DNA of 64,000 nt from DUQW01 sp050953825 (GCA_050953825.1 JBMNNF010000004.1:36403-100402), one strand, 5' to 3'. Numbered from the stretch's first letter, positions 50,783-61,351 are shown. Notes: generated from the letters alone by a model not told the origin. A program made the numbers and translations.

Positions 50783-53700
50783 TTGAGAAAAAAGAAAGGA
50801 AAATTTAAATCATTATTATTAATAGTGGTTTTTGTATTAATATCAATATTTTTATTGGCATGTGAAGATGAAGAAGAAACATTTGATTTTAAAATTTTTG
50901 ATGAAATCAATGAATCAATTGAATTACCAACAGAAACGTCAACTGATATTTCTTTACCAACAACTACCAACTTAAGTCAAGAAGCTAGATTAAGCTGGAC
51001 AAGTTCTAACTTCAGAGTTATTACCCAAGAGGGAAAAGTGATTCAGCCAGATGTTGATACTAGAGTTACATTAGAGTTGTTTATTACCATTGGTAGACAT
51101 ATGAAAACTTATGAGTATGAAGTTTTAGTTAAAGGAAAAGATCCAATTGTATTAGATACTAATAAATTTAAAACTCCGGCCGGCTACGCTTGTTTAGGGG
51201 TAACCAGTAGAGAAAATGTGCCTGAAGAAAATGTTTACGTGGTTAATAATGAAATTGAATTTTTAGACGCATATATTGAATCTCAAAATAAAGTTAATGT
51301 TGTTATTGAAATTACTAAAGACCTAAATTTAGGTGCCAGATATATTGGCCAATTATTAGTCGAACAAGGAAAATGGGACGGTGTCAATCCAAGGCAAACT
51401 CCTTATTTAGATGGAAAAAACTTTAGAGAAAACACTAATTTACCAGAAAACCATCCGGTTTTGCTTGAAAATGGTGTTGGTCAATTAATTGTTGATGGTC
51501 GCGATGGATTAATGATTTATTCCAAAAACGGTGCTACTATTAGTCACTTAACAACGCTGATTAAAGGTAATTCTAATAATATCGTTTTTAGAAACTTAAA
51601 GTTAAAAGGTATTTGGGAATGGGATGAGATTGACCGTGGCGATTATAAAGCTTTAGACTGGGACTTTTTTACCATTGAATTTTCTAAAAACATTTGGTTA
51701 GATCATTTAACCTTTAAGACAGCATATGACGGAATTGTTGACGTTAAAGGTGGAGTTAGTAATATTACGCTTTCTTGGTTACACTTAGATTTTACAGTTG
51801 ATGAGTTTATTGTTTCGCAATTTGATTATTTGGAAGAAAATATTCAAAGGTATCCGTTTTATCGTGAATTAAGAGATACAATTTCGAAAGAAGATATTAC
51901 AACAGTAGCTGCAGGTCAAAAGAAAGGATTCAACTTTGGTAATACCGAAGGGGGACCAAACTTTGAATCAATTACCATAACAATGCATAATATTTATGCG
52001 AAAAATTTACAAGATAGATTTCCTCGTTTAAGAAGAGGCGATGTCCATGTATATAATGTTGTTTTAGATTCTGAAGAACTTCAAAGATTAAGACATATTA
52101 ATATGAAGGTTATTTCTCAAGCTTTAGTTCCAACCGAACAAGGCGCTATTTTAATGGAAAATAGTCGCATTGTTGGGGTTAGAGAACCAATTAAAACACA
52201 CCAATCAAGTAACTTGGATCCTGATTTTACTGGAAGATTTAAAGTTGTAAACAGTGAATATCGTAATCATGATGTATATTATTTTGGTAGTAGTGATGAT
52301 CCTGACTTTTTAAATCCGTGGAAACGTTCAAATCAAAATGTTGATTATGATTTGGAATTTTTCTTTAGATCATATGAAACACTACCTTATGAATATGAAT
52401 TAAATGATGCTAGAGACTTAACGAGAGTTTTTAGTGATAATTTAGTTGGGGCCGGAACTATCGAAGGGTTTGACTGGTTGGAAATTACTGGTCAAGTTGA
52501 TCCAAAGACAGTAAATAAAGGTTATAAAATAGATGAATCAAAAATTGAAGGATTGGAGCGTCATATTTCAAGATTAGGTACAGAAATACCAACATTTACT
52601 CCGAAATTATATAACTATTACACGAACAATATATTAAGAGTCGATCGTGAATATATGTACTATGTTGATACATCAAAAGTCGATATCAATACTCCAGGAT
52701 TTTATGATATTGAATATACATTTATCCTACTTCACAATGAAAAAGAGGTGAAGTATACTCAACAATTTGTTGTTTATGATCCTAATTTGGAAAATGAAAT
52801 TTATGATCATGATATTGGCAGACCGTTTGATAATATTTTAGATGGGTCAGTTGATGTCTATGAGGCAAATGGTACACTTTATTATTTATTAAGTAACAAT
52901 GAAACTGAAACTCAACAAACAGTAATTGATAATGGCACTACCAAGCTAATTGATAGTACTGTAGTTGAGTTTAAAAACTTAGATGTTGAACTATACGATT
53001 ACATACATTTTGTAGTGGTTAGTAACGACTTAAATTCAAAAGTATTTAGCCATAAAATTGATAAAGAATTGGTTGTTGAAATATCAACACCAGCTGAGTT
53101 TAACGCTATGTTAATTGATTTAAACTCAAACGGTCGATACTACAAGTTATTAAATGATATCGATTTTACGGATTATGAATTACATTATTTAAACGCTGAT
53201 AATGTCTTCCAAGGTGTATTTGATGGTCAAGGGTTCACTCTTAAAAATTTAAATCGACACGCTTATGGTGGCGGAGTTTTTCATACTTTAAAAGACGCTA
53301 AAATTAAAGATGTTACGTTTGATAATATCCTAATTGATATTCACAAAACACCAATTTATGACGAAGAAACTGGTCAACAAACTGGATGGCAAAACACAAG
53401 TGCTAGAGCTGGTGTCGTTGCTGGTCAAATTAAAGGTGGATTTGGAATTATTGAAAATGTAACAATTAAAAATTCAACGGTTAAAACTGAAAATAACTAT
53501 GGTGCGATTGTAGTTGGTAAAGTTGAAGGATATAGTGATGCAATGTTTAAGAATATTACAGTTCTTGACTCAAAGGTTTTAGAAGAAGGGGAATACTCTG
53601 GAGGAATTACCGCAGGAGTTGCTAGAAATTCAACTGGATTATTTGAAGATATTTATGTTAATGGTTTATTAATCAAAGAAGATAAAAATAAAATGATTGG

Positions 53701-54127
53701 GACAATCGTTGGTCGAGCTGAAGTTGGCGTTACGGTTCGAAGAGTGATTGCGATGAACGTAACTCATACAACAAGTGGTCAAATAGGTGGAGTTTTAGGT
53801 AAAGATGATCGTAAGGGTCAACCACTTGAAACTAATTTCGAACATGTGTTTATTGATTTAACTCCAACTATAGTTGTAGATACTAATGGTGATCCAAATC
53901 GTTATATGGGCAATCTAGTAGGCAATCCAGATAGTAGTTTTGGGCACGTCATTGGACAAACCAACGTTTGGGGAACAACATTTGAAAAAGGTAGTTCAGG
54001 AATCAATGCACCTAATATTGTTGAAAAGAATGAACTAACAGCTACTTGGTGGGAAACAAATTTTGCAGAGCTATTAACTAGCGGTTTATGGGAAGTAAAA
54101 GACAATTTAGTAGTCTTAAAAAAATAG
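50783..54127 (+). CDS. Pectate lyase lipoprotein with Ig-like and GLUG-like domains
   Basis: Surface lipoprotein of 1,114 residues. Start TTG at 50783 behind GGGAGGAG; lipobox LLAC, Cys27. Residues about 38-118 are an atypical bacterial Ig-like domain (IELPTETSTDISLPTTT, then LSWTSSNF). About 130-560 is a pectate lyase beta-helix: NIWLDHLTFKTAYDGIVDVK (about 305) corresponds to the WIDHxxxxxxxDGLxDI motif and DRFPRLRRGDVHVYNVVLD (about 410) to the RxPRxRxGxxHxYNN motif. About 770-1000 carries GLUG-like repeats (LNNDIDFTDYELHYL-type, then GVFDGQGFTLKNLN). No InlB repeats. It is cotranscribed with the esterase 10 bases downstream. It should cut pectate at the cell surface. Confidence 0.87.
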   Translation: MRKKKGKFKSLLLIVVFVLISIFLLACEDEEETFDFKIFDEINESIELPTETSTDISLPTTTNLSQEARLSWTSSNFRVITQEGKVIQPDVDTRVTLELFITIGRHMKTYEYEVLVKGKDPIVLDTNKFKTPAGYACLGVTSRENVPEENVYVVNNEIEFLDAYIESQNKVNVVIEITKDLNLGARYIGQLLVEQGKWDGVNPRQTPYLDGKNFRENTNLPENHPVLLENGVGQLIVDGRDGLMIYSKNGATISHLTTLIKGNSNNIVFRNLKLKGIWEWDEIDRGDYKALDWDFFTIEFSKNIWLDHLTFKTAYDGIVDVKGGVSNITLSWLHLDFTVDEFIVSQFDYLEENIQRYPFYRELRDTISKEDITTVAAGQKKGFNFGNTEGGPNFESITITMHNIYAKNLQDRFPRLRRGDVHVYNVVLDSEELQRLRHINMKVISQALVPTEQGAILMENSRIVGVREPIKTHQSSNLDPDFTGRFKVVNSEYRNHDVYYFGSSDDPDFLNPWKRSNQNVDYDLEFFFRSYETLPYEYELNDARDLTRVFSDNLVGAGTIEGFDWLEITGQVDPKTVNKGYKIDESKIEGLERHISRLGTEIPTFTPKLYNYYTNNILRVDREYMYYVDTSKVDINTPGFYDIEYTFILLHNEKEVKYTQQFVVYDPNLENEIYDHDIGRPFDNILDGSVDVYEANGTLYYLLSNNETETQQTVIDNGTTKLIDSTVVEFKNLDVELYDYIHFVVVSNDLNSKVFSHKIDKELVVEISTPAEFNAMLIDLNSNGRYYKLLNDIDFTDYELHYLNADNVFQGVFDGQGFTLKNLNRHAYGGGVFHTLKDAKIKDVTFDNILIDIHKTPIYDEETGQQTGWQNTSARAGVVAGQIKGGFGIIENVTIKNSTVKTENNYGAIVVGKVEGYSDAMFKNITVLDSKVLEEGEYSGGITAGVARNSTGLFEDIYVNGLLIKEDKNKMIGTIVGRAEVGVTVRRVIAMNVTHTTSGQIGGVLGKDDRKGQPLETNFEHVFIDLTPTIVVDTNGDPNRYMGNLVGNPDSSFGHVIGQTNVWGTTFEKGSSGINAPNIVEKNELTATWWETNFAELLTSGLWEVKDNLVVLKK

Positions 54128-54137
54128 GAGGAAAAGA

Positions 54138-57100
54138 ATGAAAAAAAGACTTTCATTAATTGTGTTATTCTTATTTGCGTTATTACTTGTAGGTTGTACG
54201 GAAACGACACACACAGTTACATTTAATAATGAAGGTAACACCTCAACGGTTGAGGTTGTTGATGGTAATTTATTAGACCGTCCAACAGACCCAACAAAAG
54301 ATGGTTATACGTTCAAGGGATGGTTTAAAGATGAAGCCTTCAAAGAACCTTGGAATTGGACTGAAGATAAAGTGAAATCTAACTTAACCCTTTATGCTAA
54401 ATGGGAAGCGGATGGAACACCGAGCGTTGACAAATTCAATGTTACTTTTAATCTCAACTATGAAGGAGCTACAGCCCCAAGTGTAGTTCAGGTTGAAAGT
54501 GGTCAAAAGGCAACAGCACCTACAGCACCAACTCGTTCGGGGTTTACATTTGACGGATGGTCAACTTCAAAAACTGAAAAAGTAGCATTTGATTTCAATA
54601 CAGCAATTACTAAAGATACAACACTTTATGCTGTGTGGAAAGTAGTTGCAGCAGGTGAGACAGTCAGTGTTACTTTTGAATTTAATTATTCAGGATCAGC
54701 GGCACCTGTCGTTAAAGAAGTTGACAAAGGCACAAAGGTAACGGCACCAGAACTACCAACTCGTAGTGATTTTGAATTCGTTGGTTGGTCGACATCAAGA
54801 ACTGAATATGTCAAATTCGATTTAGATGTTGTGGTTAATGCTGATGTAAGAGTTTATGCTCACTGGAGATCAACCAAAGTTGAACATACAGTAACTGTTG
54901 ATTTTGGTCACAGTGATTTAACTGAATCCAAACTAGTATTAAGTGGTGAAACATTAGAAATAGATGATCCGACAAGAGATGGGTTCTGTTTCTTAGGTTG
55001 GTTAAAAGACGGAGTAGACTTTGATCTTGATACTCCGATTACTAAAGACATTACTATTACTGCTGAATGGTTAGATATGACCGGTTTAGAAGGAACAGTC
55101 ATTAGAAATGCTCAAGAATTAGTTGATTTATTTGAAACTGGTGGATCAGGCTCATATATTTTAGGTAAAGACATTGATATGGCTGATGTTCCTTATGAAG
55201 GTTCATTAGGTTCTGGAGATTCAGCAGTTAGATTTAGTGGAACTTTCGATGGAAATAACAAACGTATTAAAAACTTAAATGTTGTTACTCCTGGTAATAA
55301 ATCAGCAGCGATGTTTGGAATTTTAAACGGAGCGACAATTAAAAACTTAATTATTATGAGAAGTTCAATCAATGTTCCGGGTGAAGCTGCTGGATTTGTT
55401 AGTGCATATGCATATGGTGGCACTACATTTGAAAATTTAACGTTTATTAATGTTTCAACTAATTCTACAGGAAGTTATGCTGGATTATTATATGCAGATA
55501 ACTCTGGTACCGCTGGAGAAGATCCAGTTGTAATTAAAAATATTGTTGTTGTAAATGACACTGATCATGAAATTAAAGCTGGAAGATATGCAGCGGCATT
55601 AGTAGGTTATTTAAGAAATGCACAAACACTTAATATTTCTAATGTTTACGTAAAATCAACAATTAAAGTAGATAAAGCATCAACCGCATCGGCTTTAGTA
55701 TCAAGAATCAATAATGCTGATGCTGTAGTCAATGTTGACGGTGCTTACTTTGAAGGTGAAGCTTTTGCAACTAACTTTGTTGGCGGGTTAATTGGTGAAG
55801 CTAATGTAGCAGCAAAAGTTGATTTAAAGAATGTTGTACTAAATGATGTTTTAGTTCATGCTAGTGGTTCAACTGCCGATTTATTAGTTGGTAGAAGACA
55901 CGCTGATTTAACATTAACAACAAATAACATTGTTTATGCTGATGTTCAAGTGTTTAAGAATACTGATACAGAAGTTCCTATAAATGCAACAGAAGCTACA
56001 ATGAAAGTTTTAGATCAAACTTGGTTTAATGCATCAACTTTAGATAAAGAGTTTTTCGGCTACGCTGAAGGTAAAGTGACTCATTTAGTTGATTTAGGAC
56101 CAAAAGTGGCTGAAAAATTAACGGTTTCTAAAAATTCATACAATAGTTTATTTGTTAAAGGTGTTGATACGGCCTTAGATTTAACTGGATTAGAAGTATC
56201 AGTAGCTTATTCAGATGGTTCGGCAGCCTTACTTACTGCTGACGAATATAATGTGGATTTAACCGGATTTGATAAGAATACACCAGGCAAATATATAATT
56301 CCGGTTACTCATGAAAATTTAGAAGGTCAAATTGAAGTTAACGTTGTTGAAATTTTAAGTTTAACAGCTTATACATATGATGTAAATAGTCTATTTTTAG
56401 TTAATTCGGTTGATTTAACCAAATTAGTTGTTCGTGCTAATTTAGGTGACGGTTCATCATTATTATTAGACGCTGAAGATTTAGTTGTAACTTATGATGC
56501 AACAGTAGCTGGAGTTCAAGATGTATCAGTCAAATTTAAAGATACATATACAACGACATTCCCAATTACGATTATGGCAGTTGGAGTGACAGCTACTGAT
56601 GGTAAAGTTACTGTTGTCGTTAATCAAGCTTTAACTGAAGCGTCAGGCACTGAAAAAGCTGGTGTTATTCATGTTAAGACTGTTAAAGAAGCGATTAACT
56701 TAATCGAAAAATCAGGATTAGATAATAATGTTGTTAAAGTAATTGAAGTTAAAGACGGCACTTATTTTGAAAAAATTAAAATTTCTACACCGAATGTTAT
56801 CTTAAGAGGTGAAAGTCAAGAAGGAACAATTATTGATCATAACCACGGAGCTGGAGACCAAAAACCACTAGGTGGCGCTTGGGGCACTCAAGGTTCGGCA
56901 TCAGTTACTATTTCCTCATCTGCCAAAGGATTTACCGCAACTAATTTAACTATTAGTAACTCATTTAAATATTATGAAGCGGAATTTGGTGATAAACAAG
57001 GCGTCGCTATGGTCACTGAAGCTGACCAAGCGTTATTTTATAAAGTGTCATTCAAAGGTTTACAAGATACGCTGTATGCTAAGAATGGTAGGCAATGGTA

Positions 57101-58520
57101 TTTAGATGTATATGTTGAAGGTATCGTTGACTATATCTTTGGTAACGGGGGTCCAGCATTCTTTGAAAGCTCGACAATTCATTCAATTGCTCGCCAAGGA
57201 ACAACAGCTAATGTCGTGATTGCAGCTCCTAAAGGTGTTGGTTCAGATGGAACCAAATTATTAGATTATGGTTACGTATTCTTTAATAATAAATTAACTG
57301 CTGATGCTGAGACAACAGTCGATTTAGGTCGCCCTTGGGGTAAAGATGCAGCGGTAGCCTTTGTTGATAATAAATTTGGTTCATTTATCAGCGAAGCTGG
57401 TTGGGTTGAAATGAGTGGTAATTTACCAGAAAACGCTAGATTTGTTGAATTTAATAACTTGATTGGTGAAACACCATATGTTTCAACAAAAGGAACAAAA
57501 CTAAATGCAGAACAAGCGGCATTATATAGAGATAAAGACGTAGTGTTCGCTACGACAAATGGTCAAGTCACATTTGATGGCGAATGGGATTATTTAGCAT
57601 CACTTCATAAAGTTGCTCCTGAATTATTCGCAACCGTTTCATTTGATGCTGATGGTACTGTAACTAAAGTTATAGTCTTAAAAGGACATAAAGTTGCTGA
57701 ACCATCACCAGCTCCTGTTAAAGATAAATATGATTTTAAAGGTTGGCTATTAGGAACCGATGAATATAACTTTAATACCCTTGTAACTGGGGATATTACA
57801 TTAATAGCTAAGTTTACTGCAATTCCTGAATTTGAAGTTACCTTTATGTCTGAAGGATCTCAACATGGTGCAGTAGTTAAAGTTTTAAGAGGTAACAAAG
57901 TTACAAAACCAACAACAAATCCGACAAAAGCAGGTCACACATTTGATAAGTGGCTATTAGGGACTGAACCATATGATTTTGAGACTCCTGTAACTACTAA
58001 TTTAACATTAACGGCATCATTTACTACTGATCCAATCCAAAAAGTTTATGTTACCTTTATGTCAGATGGTGCTCAATATGGAGCGAAAGTTGAAGTAGTT
58101 AAAGGTGAAACAGTTGGCTCACCAGAAGCTAATCCGACTAAAGAAGGACATACCTTTATTGAATGGAGATTAGACGGCAAAACCGAAGCCTATAACTTTA
58201 ATACTGCAGTTGATACCGATATTACATTAGTTGCATATTTTGAAGAAGCTTATGTTCCTGTTGGAACTCCAATTTCAACAGCACAAGAATTCTATGATTT
58301 TGCAACAAATAATAATAGTGGAGATTGGTATTTAGCAAATGACCTTGATTTCGAAGGGTTTGAATGGGAATGGAAGTCCAAGAAAAACTTCTCAGGAGTC
58401 TTAGATGGTAACTTTAAGACTATCTCTAATTTAACAATTGTAAGTTCTGAAGATAGGGCGGGGATTTGGTATGACTTTAGAGGAACTATTAAAAACATAA
58501 AATTTGTCAATGATAGCAGT
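54138..58520 (+). CDS. Pectin methylesterase (CE8) lipoprotein with InlB repeats, truncated at the junction
   Basis: Lipoprotein of more than 1,460 residues; the natural C-terminus is lost. Lipobox LVGC, Cys20. Four InlB repeats (about 25-312), GLUG-like repeats (about 315-625), Ig-like domains (about 655-820), then a carbohydrate esterase 8 domain (about 840-1130): VIHVKTVKEAINLIEKSG, KGLQDTLYAKNGRQWY (about 973), IVDYIFGNGGPAFFE with a catalytic Asp (about 996), and DLGRPWGKDAAVAFVDN (about 1061). Three more InlB repeats (about 1150-1365) and the start of another GLUG-like block follow. It removes methyl groups from pectin, making substrate for the two lyases. After about 58515 the sequence is foreign and stops at once. 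Confidence 0.88.
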
Positions 58521-58524
58521 TAAC
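58511..58524. other. Junction of two unrelated sequences
   Basis: Left of here the sequence is AT-rich and continues the GLUG-like block of the esterase (GTIKNIKFVND). Right of here the sequence is GC-richer and, on the minus strand, encodes an epimerase cut off after VIVRPVN, before the rest of that family's fold. Both genes lose their C-terminal ends at the same point. There is no insertion sequence, repeat or attachment site. An assembly chimera is the simplest explanation. Confidence 0.8.
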
Positions 58525-59031
58525 CGGCCTGACAATCACAGTTTCCGTTCCGAACATCGTGGCAGAGTTTTTCACCATCAATTCCCCTGCCCACTTGCTG
58601 ATGGCATAGTCGTTCATCTGGTAGGTGTCCTTGATAGGGTTATTTATCATAACATCCTCACTCATCATCCCATCATAGTCACCGTAAACCTCAGCAGATG
58701 AAAATAAGATCATCCGGAACTTTAATTTTTCCTGCAGCCGGATTAAGTGCTTGGTGCCGATGACATTGGTTGACCACAGGTTTTCATAGTAGTCTTCGCC
58801 GTTCCAGCGCCCATACTCGGCAGCCAGGTGATAAACATAATCAAAATTCCATTTGTCGAAAACCCTTTCCAGCTGCCTGTAATTGCTGACATCGGCCCTG
58901 ATGTAATTGTCTCGTTCTGTGTGGTACATGTCCAGAGCAATTACTTCATGGCCTCTCTTGGTTAATTCATTCACAAGATTCGTACCAATGAAACCTGCTC
59001 CACCCGTTACCAATACCCTGTGCTTACTCAC
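58519..59031 (-). CDS. NAD-dependent epimerase/dehydratase, C-terminal part missing
   Basis: Short-chain NDP-sugar epimerase/dehydratase; about 170 of the usual 310-330 residues remain. The Rossmann NAD motif VTGGAGFIG is at residues 8-16, HLAAEYG near 70, SSAEVYG near 111 and the catalytic YxxxK as YAISK near 143. It ends at VIVRPVN, just where the substrate-binding half would begin. Start GTG at 59031 with a GGGGGG stretch upstream on its strand. It lies downstream of a glycosyltransferase on the same strand, suggesting a cell-surface polysaccharide locus. The truncation coincides with the junction and is probably an assembly artefact. Confidence 0.85.
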
Positions 59032-59172
59032 TTGCTACCCCCCAAACTCCCTAATTTCCGCTTGTGCTATATTAGATTCATTAGACCCATCGGAGTCATT
59101 AAAAACACTCTCCCCCATTATTCACGAGTACTGTTTGTCCGATTATATATTCATATCATCTTTCACTCTATT

Positions 59173-59961
59173 TTAGATATCCTGGCTTTGAAACTCCCCA
59201 AGGGAAACATCCTTCACACCACTATTATCACCATTTACCCCCATATACCTCACCCTCTGCACCACCGTCGACATCGCCACACTCACCCCATGCGCAACCG
59301 GATTCAGTGTGGAACTCCCCTCAATATATAGACACGTTATCGGCACCTCACACATGCGCAAACCCAGCTTACGTGCCTTGATAATGATCTCCATACTGAT
59401 CGACATCCCTTCTTCCTCAAGGGGAAGCAGCATGTCCAGTGCTCTTTTACTATAGGCACGAAAACCACTTTGTGCATCCGAAACCTTTACAGAAGACCCG
59501 GCATTGAACAACCATGTGATAACATCGATACCGAATTTCCTATAGCGGGGCACGTTGTTGTGGTTGTTCAAGAAGCGCGACCCTATAACAATGTCGGCAC
59601 GCCCTTCTAAAACCGGCCAGGCGACTTTGGGTACTTCGTTGGGGATGTGCTGGCCGTCAGCATCTAAAAGCACCAACACATCAGCATCTTGCTCTCTGCC
59701 CTTTTCCAGGCAGGATTTCAGTGCTCCACCATATCCTCTGTTTTGCCGGTGGGTTACAACATCGGCGCCTACCCCCCTCGCCCTCTCCCCTGTCCCATCC
59801 TCTGATCCGTCATCCACCACGATCACCTGACCCACATACCGCAGCGTCTTAGAGACGATCTCCTCAATATGCCTCGCCTCATTATAGGCGGGGATAGCGG
59901 CAATGATCTTGGATTGGGGGTCTGGCAGGAGTGCCAGGCTTCCTTCCTTTGTATACTGCAA
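59173..59961 (-). CDS. Family 2 glycosyltransferase (dolichol-phosphate-mannose synthase type)
   Basis: GT-A glycosyltransferase of 262 residues. Residues 18-40 read IIAAIPAYNEARHIEEIV; VVDDGSEDGT (about 50) and the DADGQH metal site (about 100) are typical of GT2 enzymes that move sugars to polyprenyl phosphate. SDAQSGFRAYSKRAL near 165 is the conserved acceptor-side motif. The start is probably TTG at 59961 after GAGGTCAT; no ATG fits. There is no membrane helix. It probably works on the same surface glycan as the epimerase. GC content and codon use differ from the left part of the window. Confidence 0.9.
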   Translation of the reverse strand: MQYTKEGSLALLPDPQSKIIAAIPAYNEARHIEEIVSKTLRYVGQVIVVDDGSEDGTGERARGVGADVVTHRQNRGYGGALKSCLEKGREQDADVLVLLDADGQHIPNEVPKVAWPVLEGRADIVIGSRFLNNHNNVPRYRKFGIDVITWLFNAGSSVKVSDAQSGFRAYSKRALDMLLPLEEEGMSISMEIIIKARKLGLRMCEVPITCLYIEGSSTLNPVAHGVSVAMSTVVQRVRYMGVNGDNSGVKDVSLGEFQSQDI

Positions 59962-60421
59962 CTGGATGACCTCTTTCTTTTTTCTTAATGGGTTTTACGT
60001 GGGTTGAAATAAACAAAAAGCACAGGCTGAATGATACAGGCTGACTGATACACATGGAACACAAGAAAATCTAGTTGTGTTCTTTTGTTCTACAATTCTA
60101 CACTCAATTGTTAATTCCTTCTTTTATGGAAACTTTTTTGTCAAATTAAAGATATTTGTGGAAAAATATTTTTAACCATGGGTATTTTGTAAATGCGTCC
60201 TCAAATCCTGTCTAAAATCGAACGTATTTTCGATATTCGCTGCTCTCTTTTTCTATGGCAGGACTGGGTATCCCTCACCTATCTTTAAAACAGAAGACGG
60301 AAAGCCGGAGCCCAGAGGCCGGAAGCATTGGCTCCGCTGTTATAGAACACTCCTTTTTCTCTCTCTTTCGCATTTATGAAATGCGCCCCTTAAATCTGTT
60401 CGCTTTTTGGAGATGCGGGCT
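59962..60421. other. Intergenic region between divergent genes
   Basis: About 460 bases without a supported gene. The first 200 bases beyond the glycosyltransferase are AT-rich. ATCGAA/TTCGAT (about 60218-60235) and CGCATTT/AAATGCG (60370-60386) form short inverted repeats. GGAGCC and GGCTCC near 60308-60336 could form a larger hairpin. A frame continuing upstream of the DUF1659 gene shows no protein-like sequence. Confidence 0.55.
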
Positions 60422-60450
60422 TTGCCATAGAACTCTTGTTCCCCTAGAAT
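60422..60450 (+). promoter_or_regulatory. LexA-boxed promoter of the DUF1659 cluster
   Basis: TTGCCA (60422-60427), 17-bp spacer, TAGAAT (60445-60450). The spacer holds GAACTCTTGTTC (60430-60441), a GAAC-N4-GTTC dyad like the LexA/DinR box of Gram-positive bacteria. The same 12-mer lies in the promoter at 61954-61983. Confidence 0.68.
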
Positions 60451-60503
60451 GGAGTCAAACCAGGATGTCACTCCTGGAAGTGAGAGGGGAAGGAGGTGAT
60501 CAC

Positions 60504-60728
60504 ATGCCTGTTACAGCTACTCTGAAGCTCAGCAGACTGCAGATGAAGATGAACACCGGAAATGATGACAAAGGGAACCCGATCATCCGCACCAAGACTT
60601 ACCGCTCTGTGAAGACCACAGCTACAGATGCGAACATCTATGATGTGGGGTTCGCCCTGGCCGGGCTGCAGAAGCATCCGGTGGAGTCGATCCGGCGTGT
60701 GAACGAGGTACAGCTGGAGGCTGAGTAA
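60504..60728 (+). CDS. DUF1659 protein
   Basis: A 74-residue protein with the DUF1659 pattern: PVTATLKLSRLQMKMNTGND at the start, IIRTKTYRSVKTTATDANIYDVG in the middle and IRRVNEVQLEAE at the end. Start at 60504 follows AAGGAGGTGAT (60490-60500), an almost ideal ribosome site. Function unknown; in Bacillota it is regularly found beside DUF2922 and YvrJ genes, as here. First gene of a probable LexA-controlled operon. Confidence 0.88.
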   Translation: MPVTATLKLSRLQMKMNTGNDDKGNPIIRTKTYRSVKTTATDANIYDVGFALAGLQKHPVESIRRVNEVQLEAE

Positions 60729-60765
60729 GCAGTTTTAACACTAAACAGGAAGGGGGTGAAGACCG

Positions 60766-60984
60766 GTGTCCAGCGTTCTGGAGATGAATTTTATCACTGA
60801 GCTGGGGGGCAGGTTCAAGGTTTCGCTGCCTGACCCACGCACTGACATCACTGCAGCGCAAGTAGAGACCGCCATGAACACCATCATCGATAAGAACATC
60901 TTCTCTACCATCACAGGCAATGCCGCTGCCATCCACAGCGCCAATGTGGTGACCAAAGGCATCGAGGAGATCATCACTGCTTAA
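60766..60984 (+). CDS. DUF2922 protein
   Basis: A 72-residue protein of the DUF2922 family: LEMNFITELGGRFKVSLPDP, then DITAAQVETAMNTII and a C-terminal VTKGIEEIITA. Start GTG at 60766 after AGGGGGTGA (60751-60759). No known function. It follows DUF1659 by 37 bases, and a strong terminator comes next. Confidence 0.88.
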   Translation: MSSVLEMNFITELGGRFKVSLPDPRTDITAAQVETAMNTIIDKNIFSTITGNAAAIHSANVVTKGIEEIITA

Positions 60985-61004
60985 GGTGATTTTTGACCGG
61001 ACTT

Positions 61005-61042
61005 CCCTGCCTGCTTTTTTTCATGGCAGGCAGGGCTTTTTT
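61005..61042 (+). terminator. Terminator after the DUF2922 gene
   Basis: A 10-bp GC-rich perfect stem: CCCTGCCTGC (61005-61014) pairs with GCAGGCAGGG (61026-61035), followed by CTTTTTT. Since YvrJ and the amidase follow without an obvious promoter, it may be partial. Confidence 0.93.
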
Positions 61043-61068
61043 AAAAAAAATGTTAAGGAGGGAGTAAA

Positions 61069-61266
61069 GTGGAGGAGATTTGGGTACAGGTGGGCAATTA
61101 CGGCTTTCCCATGCTTGTGGCCATCTATCTGCTGGTAAGAGTGGAGCGCAAGCTGGACGCCCTGACCGTTGCCATCACCCGTTTGGAACAGGTCTTGTCG
61201 GTTTCCCTGCGCCCACCTGATGTGGGTGTCAAAACCATAGAGCGGGAAATGGGTATTTCTCATTAA
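61069..61266 (+). CDS. YvrJ family protein
   Basis: A 65-residue protein: VQVGNYGFPMLVAIYLLVRV forms one membrane helix and is diagnostic of the YvrJ family; a short helical tail with LDALTVAITRLEQVL follows. Start GTG at 61069 after AAGGAGGGA (61055-61063). Small holin-like membrane proteins of this family often accompany DUF1659/DUF2922 and cell-wall amidases; the function is not established. Confidence 0.87.
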   Translation: MEEIWVQVGNYGFPMLVAIYLLVRVERKLDALTVAITRLEQVLSVSLRPPDVGVKTIEREMGISH

Positions 61267-61351
61267 AGGGGATCAATGGTGATTTGAGAATGGTGTTTTT
61301 CTAATGTTAAACGGGGTTTCCGATTAAAGGAAACCAGAGGAGGGAATTTTG

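Noticed and set aside
53902..54210. Minus-strand frame of 102 codons at the end of the second pectate lyase
   Set aside because: It is antisense to conserved lipoprotein sequence and has no ribosome site; all real genes in this part are on the + strand.
58504..59331. Several + strand frames over the epimerase and glycosyltransferase
   Set aside because: They lack protein family features and lie antisense to clearly conserved minus-strand genes.
60219..60232. CGAACGTATTTTCG as a third LexA box
   Set aside because: The right half is TTTC instead of GTTC, and no promoter elements flank it properly.
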